Shown here: positions 22,620 to 34,300 of the stretch, piece by piece
Position numbering within the stretch: position 1 is the first letter of the stretch
Layout of the letters: every line of letters begins with the position of its first letter
Source of the DNA: Sinonovacula constricta
Lineage: Eukaryota > Mollusca > Bivalvia > Cardiida > Solecurtidae
DNA: 64,000 bases
Assembly (NCBI GenBank): GCA_007844125.1
Contig: CM017573.1
Span: 5,919,441-5,983,440 of the forward strand
Direction: 5' to 3'
Notes under the pieces: model-generated
The model's database searches: none
What the model was told of the DNA's origin: nothing
What the model saw: only the letters and a program-made list of their open reading frames with translations
Program-made: the position numbers and the translations under genes

Positions 22620-22674
22620 GCCTTTAAAGTAAATTTTGTCTGCTGACTGCTTAAGTCGAAGAAAGAGGGCATTG

Positions 22675-22736
<62 letters not shown>

Positions 22737-22852
22737 TTTACTGCAAAATAGTTGATATGGATGGTGATTCATACCCACTCCCAACTCCATCCCCCCCCCC
22801 CCCCATCCCCCCCAACCCCCACCACCATCAAAATGTTTTGGATCCGCCCCTG
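22620..22852 (-). mobile_element. Family E (hAT-like) element with AT and poly-C tracts
   Basis: On the minus strand it begins CAGGGGCGGATCCAAAACAT, passes through a long G-run, then the GAATCACCATCC/TATATC block and (AT)n at 22676-22732. The same order is seen at 24640-24950. Confidence 0.6.
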
Positions 22853-22984
22853 TCTGATGGTCTTAACAATTGCAGATTATCATCTGCCAATTTAAAGCGA
22901 ACGCCAGTAGATTTCCCTATTATCCAGGTCCATAATGAAGATTTACATCGACAGAAATGGCGCGTGAACTCACAATTAGAACAA

Positions 22985-23100
22985 ATGTGCTACGGCGTTC
23001 TAAGGAAAAAAAATCCGGGGGCGGGGGAATGCCCCCCCCCCCCCCCCCCCCCCCTCGAAATAGTGCGTATACTCAAAGGTCGCCTAGGCACGCCCCTGCA
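22985..23100. repeat. Poly-C/poly-G tract with TE-like context
   Basis: AAATCCGGGGGCGGGGG is followed by a ~25-base C run at 23031-23055. The proline-rich frame here is an artefact. It may be the remnant of a family E-type terminus. Confidence 0.5.
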
Positions 23101-23144
23101 TTTTACGAGATCAGTTCATATAACAATGGTTTACTAAGATTATA

Positions 23145-23190
23145 ATGAAAATAAATTTTGGTCCAAATTGTTGGATACCACCTTCAAATG
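23145..23190 (-). mobile_element. Family C terminus, minus orientation
   Basis: TTTGGTCCAAATTGTTGGAT then ACCACCTT is the reverse of the family C 5' end. The rest of that copy is missing. Confidence 0.55.
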
Positions 23191-23439
23191 ACCCCAGTAC
23201 TCGCAATTAAAACGTACGTGACCACGTGCTGTAGCCAGATTTCACCGAGAACGTTGGCATGTAACCAGACTTTTCCCCGTGTGGTCGTTAGCTAGTGATT
23301 GTGTTCTACTTTTCGTTTGATCATGCTCTAATTTATTTGTTTCGCTTGGCTTCGTTAATTTCCGTGTTAATTAGAACATACATCAATTAAATGCGGATTT
23401 TCCGGCGGGGAAAAAAAAGTTTGTTTTATGTGATTATTG

Positions 23440-23780
23440 TTTTACGTTAAATGTGGTATTCGACAGTTTATACCAAAATATTTTTATTAAGCATCATAAT
23501 AAACCATTGTTACTTGAACAGATCTAAAACAAATGTTGTTTACTTATGTCCTACACATGTGTAAAAAGCGAACCATAACCCCAAACTCGTCATTTCAAAC
23601 GTGTATTTCCTATCTGAGCCACGCTGCACAGTTAGCTATTTTTAAACAAAGAAAACCACGTGGCCACTTATGTTTTGTCTTGCCCACGTCATCCGCTGTG
23701 ACGTCGTTGTCTATTTTTAGCAGGAATTCCAATCGTTCTTATTTAAAGATTGGAAAAGAATGAACATTTAAGTCTTGATT
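23440..23780 (+). mobile_element. Family C copy
   Basis: It begins TTAAATGTGGTATTCGACAG and runs through all internal blocks: GTATTTCCTATCTGAGCC, GCTATTTTTAAAC, ACCACGTGGCC, CATCCGCTGTGACGTCG, CTATTTTTAGCAGGAATTCC. The 3' half is missing. Confidence 0.8.
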
Positions 23781-24022
23781 AATGAGTTTTTACTGCCCTG
23801 AAAATGAGATACTATTGAAAATCATCCAAACCTTGATATACAATAAAGGTTGCTGGCAACTGTAACGCATAAAACAACAATGCCCGAAAATCTTTCTGTG
23901 TGTACACAGAGATCAATGTATTTTTTTATCCTGAAGGGACTTTGTATATAACATCTTAATGATATTTTTAGCGCATTGAGTCTTAGAAAAAAAACCCACA
24001 AAAAAACAACTTATGATGTGTA

Positions 24023-24520
24023 TTAAAGGTGATATCCGACAATTTGGAACTTTTTTTCTCAAATAACCAAATAAGTCATTGTTACCTGAAAAAATCCTGC
24101 AAAATGCTGATCATTGATGCCCTAGGTCTGTATGAACAGTGAATCATGAATTCCAACTCGTCATTGCAAAAAAGAAACAAAAAAACAACAAAAACAAAAA
24201 ACAGCGTATTTCCTATCTAAATCACGCTGTAGAGATTGCTATTTTTAAACTAGGAAAACCACGTGACTACTTACTTTTTAGATGGGTTATATCCACATCC
24301 GGGTTGTCAGCTCTGACGTCGATGTCTATTTTTAGCAGAGATCACTATCGTGCCTATTTATAGATTTGGAAAGAATGAACATTCAGAGTGATGCTTTCGC
24401 ATTTTTTACTGTCTAACAATAAAGGTCTTTGCTTCGACTATAGTATGCGTTTATGCAAATATAATTTCTAAATTCTCAAAAAAACAGCATCGCCGGAGCC
24501 CACGGTTATTGAATACGTTT
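24023..24520 (+). mobile_element. Family C copy with TTAA at its 5' end
   Basis: TTAAAGGTGATATCCGACA marks the left end. Internal E-box (CCACGTGAC), CRE-like CTGACGTCGAT and MEF2-like CTATTTTTAG are preserved. The 3' end is not clear. Confidence 0.75.
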
Positions 24521-24639
24521 CAGTCCATTCATACACTGTAGGATTTTTATCTTAGATATCGCCGTAGTGAAAGGTAAATTTGAATAGATATCAGCCAATC
24601 AGAACAAAGCTTACATTTCCACTATTAGTACGTGAAAAC

Positions 24640-24950
24640 ACATCCATGTTAGCATTAAAAAAATATGCGTTAATGTATTGTTTGTGTGTTGGCTGCTTAG
24701 GTCGAAGCTAGGGTCCCTAACTGTGTATATATATCCAGTATTTACTGCGATAAAGTTAAATGAATTTTGATGCATACCCGGCCCCCACCCACACCCCAGC
24801 CCCCACCCCACCCCACCCCATCCACCCCAGCACCACCCAGCCCCCAAATCACCCCAGCTACCATCCCACCCCAGCCACTACCCCAGCCCCCACCCCACCC
24901 CAGAATCCACCCCACCCCCGCCCCATCAAAATTTTCTGGATCCGCCCCTG
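24640..24950 (-). mobile_element. Family E (hAT-like) element, C-rich
   Basis: In minus sense it starts CAGGGGCGGATCCAGAAAAT and contains a ~140-bp CCCCA-rich expansion (plus strand 24778-24925), then the TTTACTGCGATAAAGTT box and GGTCGAAGCTAGGGTCC block shared with 30450-30560. The proline/threonine-rich frames are not genes. Confidence 0.65.
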
Positions 24951-25274
24951 GTCTAACCTGGTGTACATTAATACCGCAGGCAGAATTCTTCTACAAGGTC
25001 AAGGTTGGTGCTGTTGACTCGTGGTTCCATTATTACAGGTGCAGCTTGCTAACGATGTACGCATACAGGTGAGATTCCTGTAGACCAGCTGGTGTGTGGA
25101 GGCAGAGGATGGGAGCTGGGAATTGTGCTGGGAATTGTGCACCTAAACTTTGTGAATATACAACTTGTATAGCCGGGGCTGTGTTTTATTAACACTGTGT
25201 GGCATTTGTTGCAGCACGGCTTTGTTTCAAGTTATATTTGTTTAACAAAATTCTTAATGTGGTTGTGTCGTAAA

Positions 25275-26520
25275 TTCAACTTTTTTCAAAGTTCAAAATA
25301 CTGATGGTTCAACTTAATGCAATTCGCCACAACCCGGAAAATCTCCTCAAATGAGCAGTTCCTCAACTCAACATTTCCGAAGATCAGCATATCCTTAATT
25401 CAATACACTCAAAGTTCGACATATTCTTAGCTCGTTATACTCTTGGTTCAACCTGCTCTTAGTTCAACATACTCTTAGTTCAACATACTCTTAGTTCAAC
25501 ATACTCTTAGTTCAACATACTCTTGGTTCAACATACTCTTGGTTCAACCTGCTTTTAGTTCAACATACTCTTAGTTCAACATATTCTTAGTTCAACATAC
25601 ACAGTTCAACATGCTCTTAGTTCAACATACTCTTAGTTCCCAATACTCTTAGTTCAACATTCTCTCAGTTCAACATACTCTTGGTTCAACATACTCTTGG
25701 TTCAAAATACTCTTAGTAGAACATACTATTAGTTCAACATATTGTTAGTTCGACATACTCTTAGTTCAACATACACTTGGTTCAACATACTCTTGGTTCA
25801 ACATACTCTTAGTTCAACATACTCTTAGTTCAACGTACACTTGGTTCAAAATACTTTTAGTTCAACATACTATTAGTTCAACATATTGTTAGTTCGACAT
25901 ACTCTTAGTTCAACATACACTTGGTTCAACATACTCTTGGTTCAACATACTCTTAGTTCAACATACTCTTAGTTCAACGTACACTTGGTTCAAAATACTT
26001 TTAGTTCAACATACTCTTAGTTCAACATACTCCTGGTTCAACATACTCTTAGTTCGACATTCTCTTAGTTCGACATAATCTTAGTTCAACATGCTCTTAG
26101 TTTAACATACTCTTGGTTTAACATACTCCTGGTTCAACATACTCTTAGTTCAACATACTCTTGGTTCAACATACTCTTAGTTCAACATACTCTTAGTTCA
26201 ACGTACACTTGGTTCAAAATACTTTTAGTTCAACATACTCTTAGTTCAACATACTCCTGGTTCAACATACTCTTAGTTCGACATTCTCTTAGTTCGACAT
26301 ACTCTTAGTTCGACATACTCTTGGTTCAACATTTTCTTAGTTCGACATGCTCTTACTTCAACATACTCTTAGTTTGACATAATCTTGGTTCGACATACGC
26401 TTTGTTCGACATACACTTCGGTTGCAATACTCTTAGTTCGACATACTCTTAGTTCGACATACTCTTAGTTCGACATACTCTTAGTTCGACATACACTTGT
26501 ATCGATATTCTCTAGAATCC
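25275..26520. repeat. 16-bp minisatellite, about 68 core copies
   Basis: The unit AGTTCAACATACTCTT is 16 bp. Variants include GGTTCAAC, AGTTCGAC and CGTACACTT. A block with ATATTGTTAG at 25741 and CAACGTACACTTGG at 25831 recurs at 25885 and 25975, a 144-bp (nine-unit) higher-order copy. Edges decay from 25275 and towards 26515. Confidence 0.92.
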
Positions 26521-26679
26521 GCCGTTCTCCCAGTTCAAAATAATTTCGGTTCATCTTACTCTTTTATCAATATTGTTCAATCTCGAATCGGTTTCTATTT
26601 ATTGACAGTGCTATGTGGCAATAAAACAAATAATTATTTACCGAATCTACCTGTCTATCGTCATAATCAGTCTTGAATA

Positions 26680-26850
26680 GCGTTTATGCCTAAAGGCTAA
26701 GGCGTTAACACATAATCGGAGAGTCCTTGGTTCGAAACCCCGACGGACCACGAAACGTAAGTCCTTGTACAAATCTACTGCTTATTACTTCAGGTAGCTA
26801 CAACCAGACAACTGGTTCTACCCAGGAAGTGGGTTGCCGATTGGATTAGA
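26680..26850 (+). mobile_element. Possible tRNA-derived SINE head
   Basis: TGCCTAAAGGCTAAGGCG is followed by TTGGTTCGAAACCC, a B-box-like segment at ~26728-26742, and then ACTGGTTCTACCCAGGAAG. It does not match S1-S3 clearly. It directly abuts a minus-strand S1 element. Confidence 0.4.
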
Positions 26851-27117
26851 GGTATGGGCTTTGCCGGCATTTTGTCGATACTGTGTAGCGACATTTCTAT
26901 CATTATAGCACAGGTAGGTGCCCAACACTGAACCCGGCCGGTCCATTATACTGACACCAACGAGTCAGGCGTATTGCTGTCCCTATAGCCCTGAGCGTTA
27001 GGAGGGAAGCCACTACAACCAACTTCAAAGTCTTTGGTTTGACCCGGCCGGGGTTTCAAGCCACGACCTCCCGATCCGCAAACCGACGCTATACCACCTG
27101 AGCTATTGCGGCCGGTT
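26850..27117 (-). mobile_element. S1 SINE, minus orientation, full length
   Basis: In reverse complement: GGCCGCAATAGCTCAGGTGG (A-box region), GCTTGAAACCCCGGCC (mutated B box), CAAAGACTTTGAAGTTGG, TAACGCTCAGGGCTA, then GTGCTATAATGATAGAAATG and a CGACAAAATGCCGGC end. It has the same order as the copies at 32736, 55140 and 58503. Confidence 0.85.
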
Positions 27118-27399
27118 GGTAAAAGGTGTCTAGAAAGTTTAAATTTGTTAGCCAATCTACAATAAACAACAAGGTTTACATCAACATCCAACTCACAGAA
27201 GTGAGTCATCTTACTATAAAACATATCATGTTTGCAAACAAAGGCCCCCAAACATATAAACCAGTAAATATTCTCGACTATGCCAAGATAATGGTGCCAA
27301 ATGGCATGCAAATGAAACGAAGCGCTATATCGTATAGAGAGAACAAAGTGAATTCATGATGTTTTGATGCCTCATTGACTTTTGTCAAGATCTCATCAA

Positions 27400-30150
27400 C
27401 ATGAAAAACGTGTATTGTAATGAATGTGCACGTGTTCCACGTGTATTGTAATGCATGTGCACATGTTCCACGTATTCGACATGTAAAACGTGCACAATTT
27501 CCAATGTATTACAAATGCATATACACAGAATCCATGTGTATTTAAAGCTATTTGCACATGTTCCACGTGTATTTAAAGCTATTTGCACATGTTCAACGTG
27601 AATTTAAAGCTATATGCACATGTTCCACGTGTATTTAAAGCTATGTGCACATGTTCCACGTGTATTTAAAGCTATGTGCACATGTTCCACGTGAATTTAA
27701 GCTATGTGCACATGTTCCACGTGAATTTAAAGCTATGTGCACATGTTCCACGTGTTCGACATGTAAAACGTGCACAATTTCCAAAGTATTACAAATACAT
27801 ATACACAGAATCCATGTGTATTTAAAGCTATGTGCACATGTTCCACGTGTTCGACATGTAAAACGTGCACAATTTCCAATGTATTACAAATGCATATTCA
27901 CAGAATCCATGTGTATTTAAAGCTATGTGCACATGTTCCACGTGTTCGACATGTAAAACGTGCACAATTTCCAATGTATTACAAATACATATACACAGAA
28001 TCCATGTGTTTTTAAAGCTATGTGCACATGTTCCACGTGTTCGACATGTAAAACGTGCACAATTTCCAATGTATTACAAATGCATATACACAGAATCCAT
28101 GTGTATTTAAAGCTATGTGCACATGTTCCACGTGTTCGACATGTAAAACGTGCACAATTTCCAATGTATTACAAATGCATATACACAGAATCCATGTGTA
28201 TTTAAAGCTATGTGCACATGTTCCACGTGTTCGACATGTAAAACGTGCACAATTTCCAATGTATTACAAATACATATACACAGAATCCATGTGTTTTTAA
28301 AGCTATGTGCACATGTTCCACGTGTTCGACATGTAAAACGTGCACAATTTCCAAAGTATTACAAATGCATATACACAGAATCCATGTGTATTTAAAGCTA
28401 TGTGCACATGTTCCACGTGTTCGACATGTAAAACGTGCACAATTTCCAATGTATTACAAATGCATATACACAGAATCCACGTGTATTTAAAGCTATGTGC
28501 ACATGTTCCACGTGTTCGACATGTAAAACGTGCACAATTTCCAATGTATTACAAATGCATATACACAGAATCCATGTGTTTTTAAAGCTATGTGCACATG
28601 TTCCACGTATTCGACATGTAAAACGTGCACAATTTCTAATGTATTACAAATGCATATACACAGAATCCATGTGTTTTTAAAGCTATGTGCACATGTTCCA
28701 CGTATTCGACATGTAAAACGTGCACAATTTCTAATGTATTACAAATGCATATGCACAGAATCCATGTGTTTTTAAAGCTATGTGCACATGTTCCACGTAT
28801 TCGACATGTAAAACGTGCACAATTTCCAATGTATTACAAATGCATATACACAGAATCCATGTGTTTTTAAAGCTATGTGCACATGTTCCACGTATTCGAC
28901 ATGTAAAACGTGCACAATTTCCAATGTATTACAAATGCATATACACAGAATCCACGTGTTTTTAAAGCTATGTGCACATGTTCCACGTATTCGACATGTA
29001 AAACGTGCACAATTTCCAATGTATTACAAATGCATATACACAGAATCCACGTGTTTTTAAAGCTATGTGCACATGTTCCACGTGTTCGACATGTAAAACG
29101 TGCACAATTTCCAATGTATTACAAATGCATATACACAGAATCCACGTGTTTTTAAAGCTATGTGCACATGTTCCACGTATTCGACATGTAAAACGTGCAC
29201 AATTTCCAATGTATTACAAATGCATATACACAGAATCCATGTGTTTTCAAAGCTATGTGCACATGTTCCACGTGTTCGACATGTAAAACGTGCACAATTT
29301 CCAATGTATTACAAATGCATATACACAGAATCCATGTGTTTTTAAAGCTATGTGCACATGTTCCACGTATTCGACATGTAAAACGTGCACAATTTCCAAT
29401 GTATTACAAATGCATATACACAGAATCCATGTGTTTTTAAAGCTATGTGCACATGTTCCACGTGTTCGACATGTAAAACGTGCACAATTTTCAATGTATT
29501 ACAAATACATATACACAGAATCCATGTGTTTTTAAAGCTATGTGCACATGTTCCACGTATTCGACATGTAAAACGTGCACAATTTCCAATGTATTACAAA
29601 TGCATATACACAGAATCCATGTGTATTTAAAGCTATGTGCACATGTTCCACGTGTTCGACATGTAAAACGTGCACAATTTCCAATGTATTACAAATGCAT
29701 ATACACAGAATCCATGTGTATTTAAAGCTATGTGCACATGTTCCACGTGTTCGACATGTAAAACGTGCACAATTTCCAATGTATTACAAATGCATATACA
29801 CAGAATCCACGTGTATTTAAAGCTATGTGCACATGTTCCACGTGTTCGACATGTAAAACGTGCACAATTTCCAATGTATTACAAATGCATATACACAGAA
29901 TCCACGTGTATTGAAAGCTGTGTGCACATGTTCCACGTGAATTTAAAGCTATGTGCACATGTTCCACGTGAATTTAAAGCTATGTGCACATGTTCCACGT
30001 GAATTCAAAGCTATGTGCACATGTTCCACGTGAATTACAATGTAGTGCACATGTTTCACGTGTATAACAATATATGTGCACATTTTCCACGTGTATCACA
30101 AGGCATGTGGACATGTTTCACGTGTATTACAAGGTATGTAAACATGTTCT
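27400..30150. repeat. 31-bp minisatellite evolving into a 95-bp higher-order repeat (~23 copies)
   Basis: The edges (27413-27760 and 29925-30145) are simple ~31-bp units of the type TTCCACGTGAATTTAAAGC, TATGTGCACATG. The centre (27747-29925) is a 95-bp unit made of three diverged monomers, starting TTCCACGTGTTCGACATG, TTTCCAATGTATTACAAATG and TCCATGTGTATTTAAAGC. Every unit holds CACGTG or CACGTA and GTGCAC words. The 81-residue cysteine-rich frames recurring every 95 bp are by-products. Confidence 0.95.
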
Positions 30151-30449
30151 TCGTGTAATACCATATTTTTATGGCATTTTATTTGAAGTGTGTCCACTTT
30201 CGACCTCATTATATGTGAATGTCTTCTTAAATATTATTTACCAGTTGTTCAATAAGTATATATCGCGTTAAATGAAAATATGAACGCATTACATGCACGC
30301 CATTTCGTGCGTGTCATTATATTATAGCATGCATTATTTTTATAGAATTTTTATACATTAACCCATATTTATAGTCTCTCTTTGATTTTTATCACGTTCG
30401 ACACCACGTTATTGTAGCTAATATGTGTTATATTCCCACATGTATAAAC

Positions 30450-30778
30450 CAGGGGCTGATCCAAAAGATTTTGGTGGGGGTGTGAATCAAGATCCGTTCA
30501 ACTATATCGCAGTAAATACAAGATATGTGTACACATTAAGGGATCGTAACTTCGACCCAAGCAGTCAACATTTACTACAAGTGCTTACTATTTTTAAAGT
30601 TTACTTGTATGTGTTTTCACAACTCTACTCTTTCACTGGTTGGTGGGTTTGTTTGTTTTTTTGTTGTTTTGTTTTGTGTGTGTGTGTGTGTGTTATTTTT
30701 GTTTTGTTGTTGTTGTTGTTGTTGTTGTTTTTCGGGGGTGCACCCCCATCCCGTACACCCACTGGATCCATGAGGTTC
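30450..30778 (+). mobile_element. Family E (hAT-like) element with TG/GTT tract
   Basis: The left end is CAGGGGCTGATCCAAAAG. The right end is CCACTGGATCCATGAG, a mutated inverted match. Internal blocks are GTGAATCAAGATCC, ATCGCAGTAAATAC and GGATCGTAACTTCGACC. A TG/GTT microsatellite lies at 30674-30732. Confidence 0.65.
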
Positions 30779-30904
30779 TTTGAATGACCGTTTTGCCTGC
30801 TAAACAATACTTAGCAATGCTAAAGCAAATCGTGTAACTTCTTCTGCTGAAGTATGTTAAAGTTGGAAGTCGAAGTTTGGGATAAGAATATATGACAAAG
30901 TCAC

Positions 30905-31075
30905 AAAGAACATTGCAACATATACCAACATTTGTAAAGGCACAGGACAGAGGTATTCACATGCAAGCCAAATGTAAAAGTAAAGACAAATTTGTGATGA
31001 GTCATTCAACGAAAAGAGCAAACCCAACAGTTATCACCTTGGAACGATCAGTGGGCAATATGGACCGACTGGGGT
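30905..31075 (+). repeat. Family G dispersed repeat
   Basis: GAACATTGCAACATATACC, AAAGGCACAGGACAG, ATGAGTCATTCAACG and CTTGGAACGATCAGT align with 6853-7020. Short open frames come from the repeat. Confidence 0.55.
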
Positions 31076-31469
31076 GCTTAAAAAAGCTCTAACCTCGCAC
31101 TTGCTGTTGGGTTTCGTTAACGGATTGTGTTTCCTTACCAAAGTCCAGCTAACTTTTGTTGGCGGGAAACTCCAGGTAGTTGTAAATATATGTTTGAGCA
31201 TTCGGATCACCTCGGCTATTTTACTTTCAGAAATAGTCCATTCGTAACTATTGGGCCTTATCCGGAAAAGTCATAGAAACAGCCGAGTTGTTCCGAGTGA
31301 GAAATAGGCGTGTACGGAAAGAGCCGAAGATGGCGCAAATGCCGCATGAGTCACATAGCATAAATGTTTACTTTGCGTGAGTTATATTAGTACGACAGAT
31401 GTTGGTATGAAAACTTAACAGGATTGCACATAAAATTTTATCTTACGAGATTCCATTAATTAATAAGAG

Positions 31470-31730
31470 GCACTGGTTGTGGCGTAGTGGCAAAGTCACC
31501 GACTAATAACTCCTTTGACTGCTTGGCCTCTCGTCACGTTGGTTCGAGTCCATTTCGGGGCGAAGGACTCAATCTGAAAAGGTCTTTTAGCTGACCTGCG
31601 ACGCGCCGGTTTATCTTCCCGGACATTTGTTCGGGGTCTTCCAACAAAATAGCCGGACGACACTACATAATGATCATAATTAGTCGCTGCGACGAATTTA
31701 CAAAAACAACAACAACAACAACAACACAAA
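31470..31730 (+). mobile_element. S3 SINE with (CAA)n tail
   Basis: The tRNA-like head TGGCGTAGTGGCAAAGTC and the B box GGTTCGAGTCC are followed by the S3 body (GACATTTGTTCGGGGTC, CAAAATAGCCGGACG) and an (AAC)n tail at 31700-31722. The simple tail is what LINE-mobilised SINEs usually carry. Confidence 0.85.
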
Positions 31731-31834
31731 AACAGTATAGTACTAAGAAATAACTGTAAGTATATTTCACGGTATTAGGAGTTCTGTACGAATGTGTTAT
31801 GGGTATATTTGCGTGTTTTTATGAAGTAATTTTG

Positions 31835-32025
31835 AGTTGTTGATTGTTGTTGTTGGTGTTATTGTTGTGTAGCTGGTGGTGGTGGTGGTGGTGGTGGTTA
31901 TGATATTTCTTTTGCTGTTGTTGCTGCTGTTGGTGATGGGATAAATGTCTTCATATTGTTCTTGCTGTTGATGCTTTTGCTGCTGCTGCTGATGCTGATG
32001 CTGCTGATGCTGCTGATGCTGCTAG
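31835..32025. repeat. TTG, GGT and TGC microsatellites
   Basis: GTTGTT, (GGT)n at 31874-31898 and GCTGCTGAT runs form an irregular trinucleotide region. Confidence 0.8.
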
Positions 32026-32181
32026 TGGGAGGAAGTTAGAAATCTATATTGAAAACCTTTCGTTTTCACGATCAAATAATTACATTAACATGGTGTGAAT
32101 GTAATACTGTCACGAAAAAAAAAAACAAGTTTCAGAAAAGTCCTGAACTGTACGGATGATTATGCCGATGTTCGGCCGATA

Positions 32182-33135
32182 TTAAATGTGGTGTCTCACA
32201 GTTTGGATCTTTTTTTGTTGCTGTTTTTGTTGTTCTTTTGTTTTTTTTGTTGTTGTTGTGTTGTTTTTTTTTGTTGTTGTTGTTTTTTGTTGTTGTTTTT
32301 TGTCTCATGCAACCAACTAACATGAAACGGTTCCACAAAAAAATGTTGTTTAGTAGTGTCCAACATCCATGTGAAAAGATAAAGCATAACACCTCACTTG
32401 TCATTACAAAAAGGTATTTCCCATCCGGGCAAAGCTGCACAGTTAGCTATTTTTAGACTAAGAAAACCACGTGACAACTTACGTTTGGAATTGATTTATA
32501 TCGTCGTACGGGTAATCCGCGCTGACGTCTAAGTCTATTTTTAGCAGAGATAACTATCGTGTTGGTTTTTTTTAAGATTTGGAAAGAATGAACATATTGA
32601 GTGTGTGTTGTTGTTGTTGTTTGTTGTTTTGTTGTGGGTTGTTTTTGTTTGTGTGTTGATGTGTTGTTGTTGTTGTTGTTTTTTGTGGGGTGGGGTGCAA
32701 TTTGTAGTCTTACAATATAGATAATATGCAAAGTTGGCCGCAATAGCTCAGATGGTAGAGCGTCGGCTTGCGGATCGGGAGGTCGTGGGTTCGAACCCCG
32801 GCCGGGTCATACCAAAGACTTTAAAGTTGGTAGTAGTGGCTTCCCTCCTAACGCTCGGGGCTACGGGGACAGCATTACGCCTGACTCGTCGGTGTCAGTA
32901 TAATGGACCGGCCGGGTTCAGTCCCTGGGCACCTCATAAGTGCCCCTGTGCTGTAATGATAGAAATGTCGCTGCGCAGTATCGGCAAAAATGCCGGCTAA
33001 TCCCATCCATCCCTTCGAATAGACAAAAGTGTGAAGTTATGCAGAAAGTATGCCTAATTTCCAAGAAACCATGGGAAAATATTGTTACGTGCATTTGATA
33101 TAGGTCTATACCTAACTGTCGGGTATCACCTTTAA
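32182..33135 (+). mobile_element. Family C element bounded by TTAA at both ends, split by an S1 SINE
   Basis: It starts TTAAATGTGGTGTCTCACAG and ends GTCGGGTATCACCTTTAA, i.e. inverted AGGTG-type termini with TTAA on each side. The internal CACGTGAC, CTGACGTC and CTATTTTTAG motifs are present. An S1 SINE (32736-33012) and two GTT tracts (32215-32310, 32605-32682) are inserted. The 3' part with GTTATGCAGAAAGTATG matches 52074-52090. RAGG-type termini with TTAA target sites are reported for Kolobok elements. Confidence 0.78.
32736..33012 (+). mobile_element. S1 SINE, intact promoter boxes
   Basis: The head GGCCGCAATAGCTCAGATGG and GTAGAGCGTCGGC (A-box region) is followed by a perfect B box GGTTCGAACCC at 32788-32798. 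The conserved body CAAAGACTTTAAAGTTGG and CCTGGGCACCTCATAAG follow, with GTGCTGTAATGATAGAAATG near the end. The 88-codon frame read across it (MVERRLADREVVGSN type) is a known kind of SINE by-product. Confidence 0.9.
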
Positions 33136-33139
33136 TACA

Positions 33140-33880
33140 AATCATTGCGTTTCTTTTCTTTCTTCCTTTTCTGCGAATGTCGAATAACAAGGAACAAAGT
33201 GAATATCATTGATTTGTTTTACAAAGAAAGTGTATTGAGACCTAGTTCCATTTCTTTCTTCTACTTTTTTTTCGACATGTTTATATATTTCTTTCATAAC
33301 ATACAATTTATACATTAATATTTTAATAAAATTCACACCCGCTCCTGGCGTTCTTTTTCACATTCCTCTCAAGTCTCTCTTGAACGTCACATAACTCGTT
33401 ATCCTTTCACGTCAAAACTACCTGAATATTATTTCGTATTTTTATCTGGAGAGTTTATCTGAGCCCTTGACTTTTTGTACATGTTTTACTTTTTTAAACG
33501 AAATACCTTTTGAAATGTATTTAAAACATACAATATATCTAAATATTCTTATAAAAACGCCATTTCTGTGTTTCGTTTTCTTTCTTCTCTCGAAGCCTTT
33601 CTGCAAATGTCGCATAATCCTTTGGAATGTATAGAATGTACTGGACAACAATTGACTATCTTGTACATAGAACGTTATTTGCAGACCTACGTCTGTTTCT
33701 TCATAAGCTAATTTTGTTTTATTTTATTATATTTTTAGTATGCACGGGTTGTATGCTCAACTTTTTCAATAATAGTACTTGTATATGATTTTGAAATTTT
33801 ACCCTTTTTTATATTTTCATAAAAGTATTTCTGACATATGTATGTTTCATCATTTAATAGTAAAACCATTGTCAAAACAG
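33140..33880. other. Unique AT-rich DNA
   Basis: Two diverged copies of a ~260-bp stretch seem to be present (CTGCGAATGTCGAATAA at 33171 and CTGCAAATGTCGCATAA at 33601, each after a CTTTCTTC block). Nothing coding was recognised. Confidence 0.35.
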
Positions 33881-34300
33881 TCAACAAACAGACCCTAAGT
33901 AATGCAAATTCTACTAAAGATGCGACTGATAATTGTGATTTGCGGCATAAAGGCGTAAAATGGCATATGTATGAGAGAAAGGGTGTCAACAAATAAACCA
34001 TAAGTAATGCAGGTTCTACTAAATATAAGACTGATGATTGTGATTGCTGCATAAAGGCGTAATATGGCATATGCATGAGAGAAAGGGTGTCAACAAATAA
34101 ACCATAAGTAATGCAGGTTCTACTAAATATAAGACTGATAATTGTGATTGCTGCATAAAGGCGTAATTTGACATATGTATGAGAGAAAGGGTGTCAACAA
34201 ATAAACCATAAGTAATGCAGGTTCTACTTGAGACACGACTGATAAGTGTGAATTGCTGCACAAAGGTGTAACATGGCCAATGCGTGAGTGAAAGGATTTA
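33880..34300. repeat. 104-bp tandem repeat, about four copies
   Basis: ACCATAAGTAATGCAGGTTC starts units at 33997, 34101 and 34205, giving a 104-bp period. An older diverged unit precedes at about 33885. Each unit has GCATAAAGGCGTAA and GAGAGAAAGGGTGTCAAC. Minus-strand frames over it repeat the same peptide in shifting registers. Confidence 0.88.

Noticed and set aside
22757..25072. Proline-rich frames around the C-runs
   Set aside because: They are poly-C and CCCCA expansions inside family E elements.
27645..30002. Series of overlapping ~81-residue cysteine/histidine-rich frames at 95-bp spacing
   Set aside because: They are the 95-bp tandem repeat read in shifting frames. 95 is not a multiple of three, each frame ends after ~2.5 units, and there is no splice or promoter context.
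32736..32808. Possible functional tRNA gene
   Set aside because: A and B boxes are good, but the sequence continues into the conserved S1 body found in three other copies, so it is a SINE head.
32734..33000. 88-codon frame with MVERRLADREVVGSNPGR, and a similar frame at 58388-58783
   Set aside because: Translation of the S1 SINE tRNA-like head and body. Such peptides appear wherever this kind of SINE occurs.
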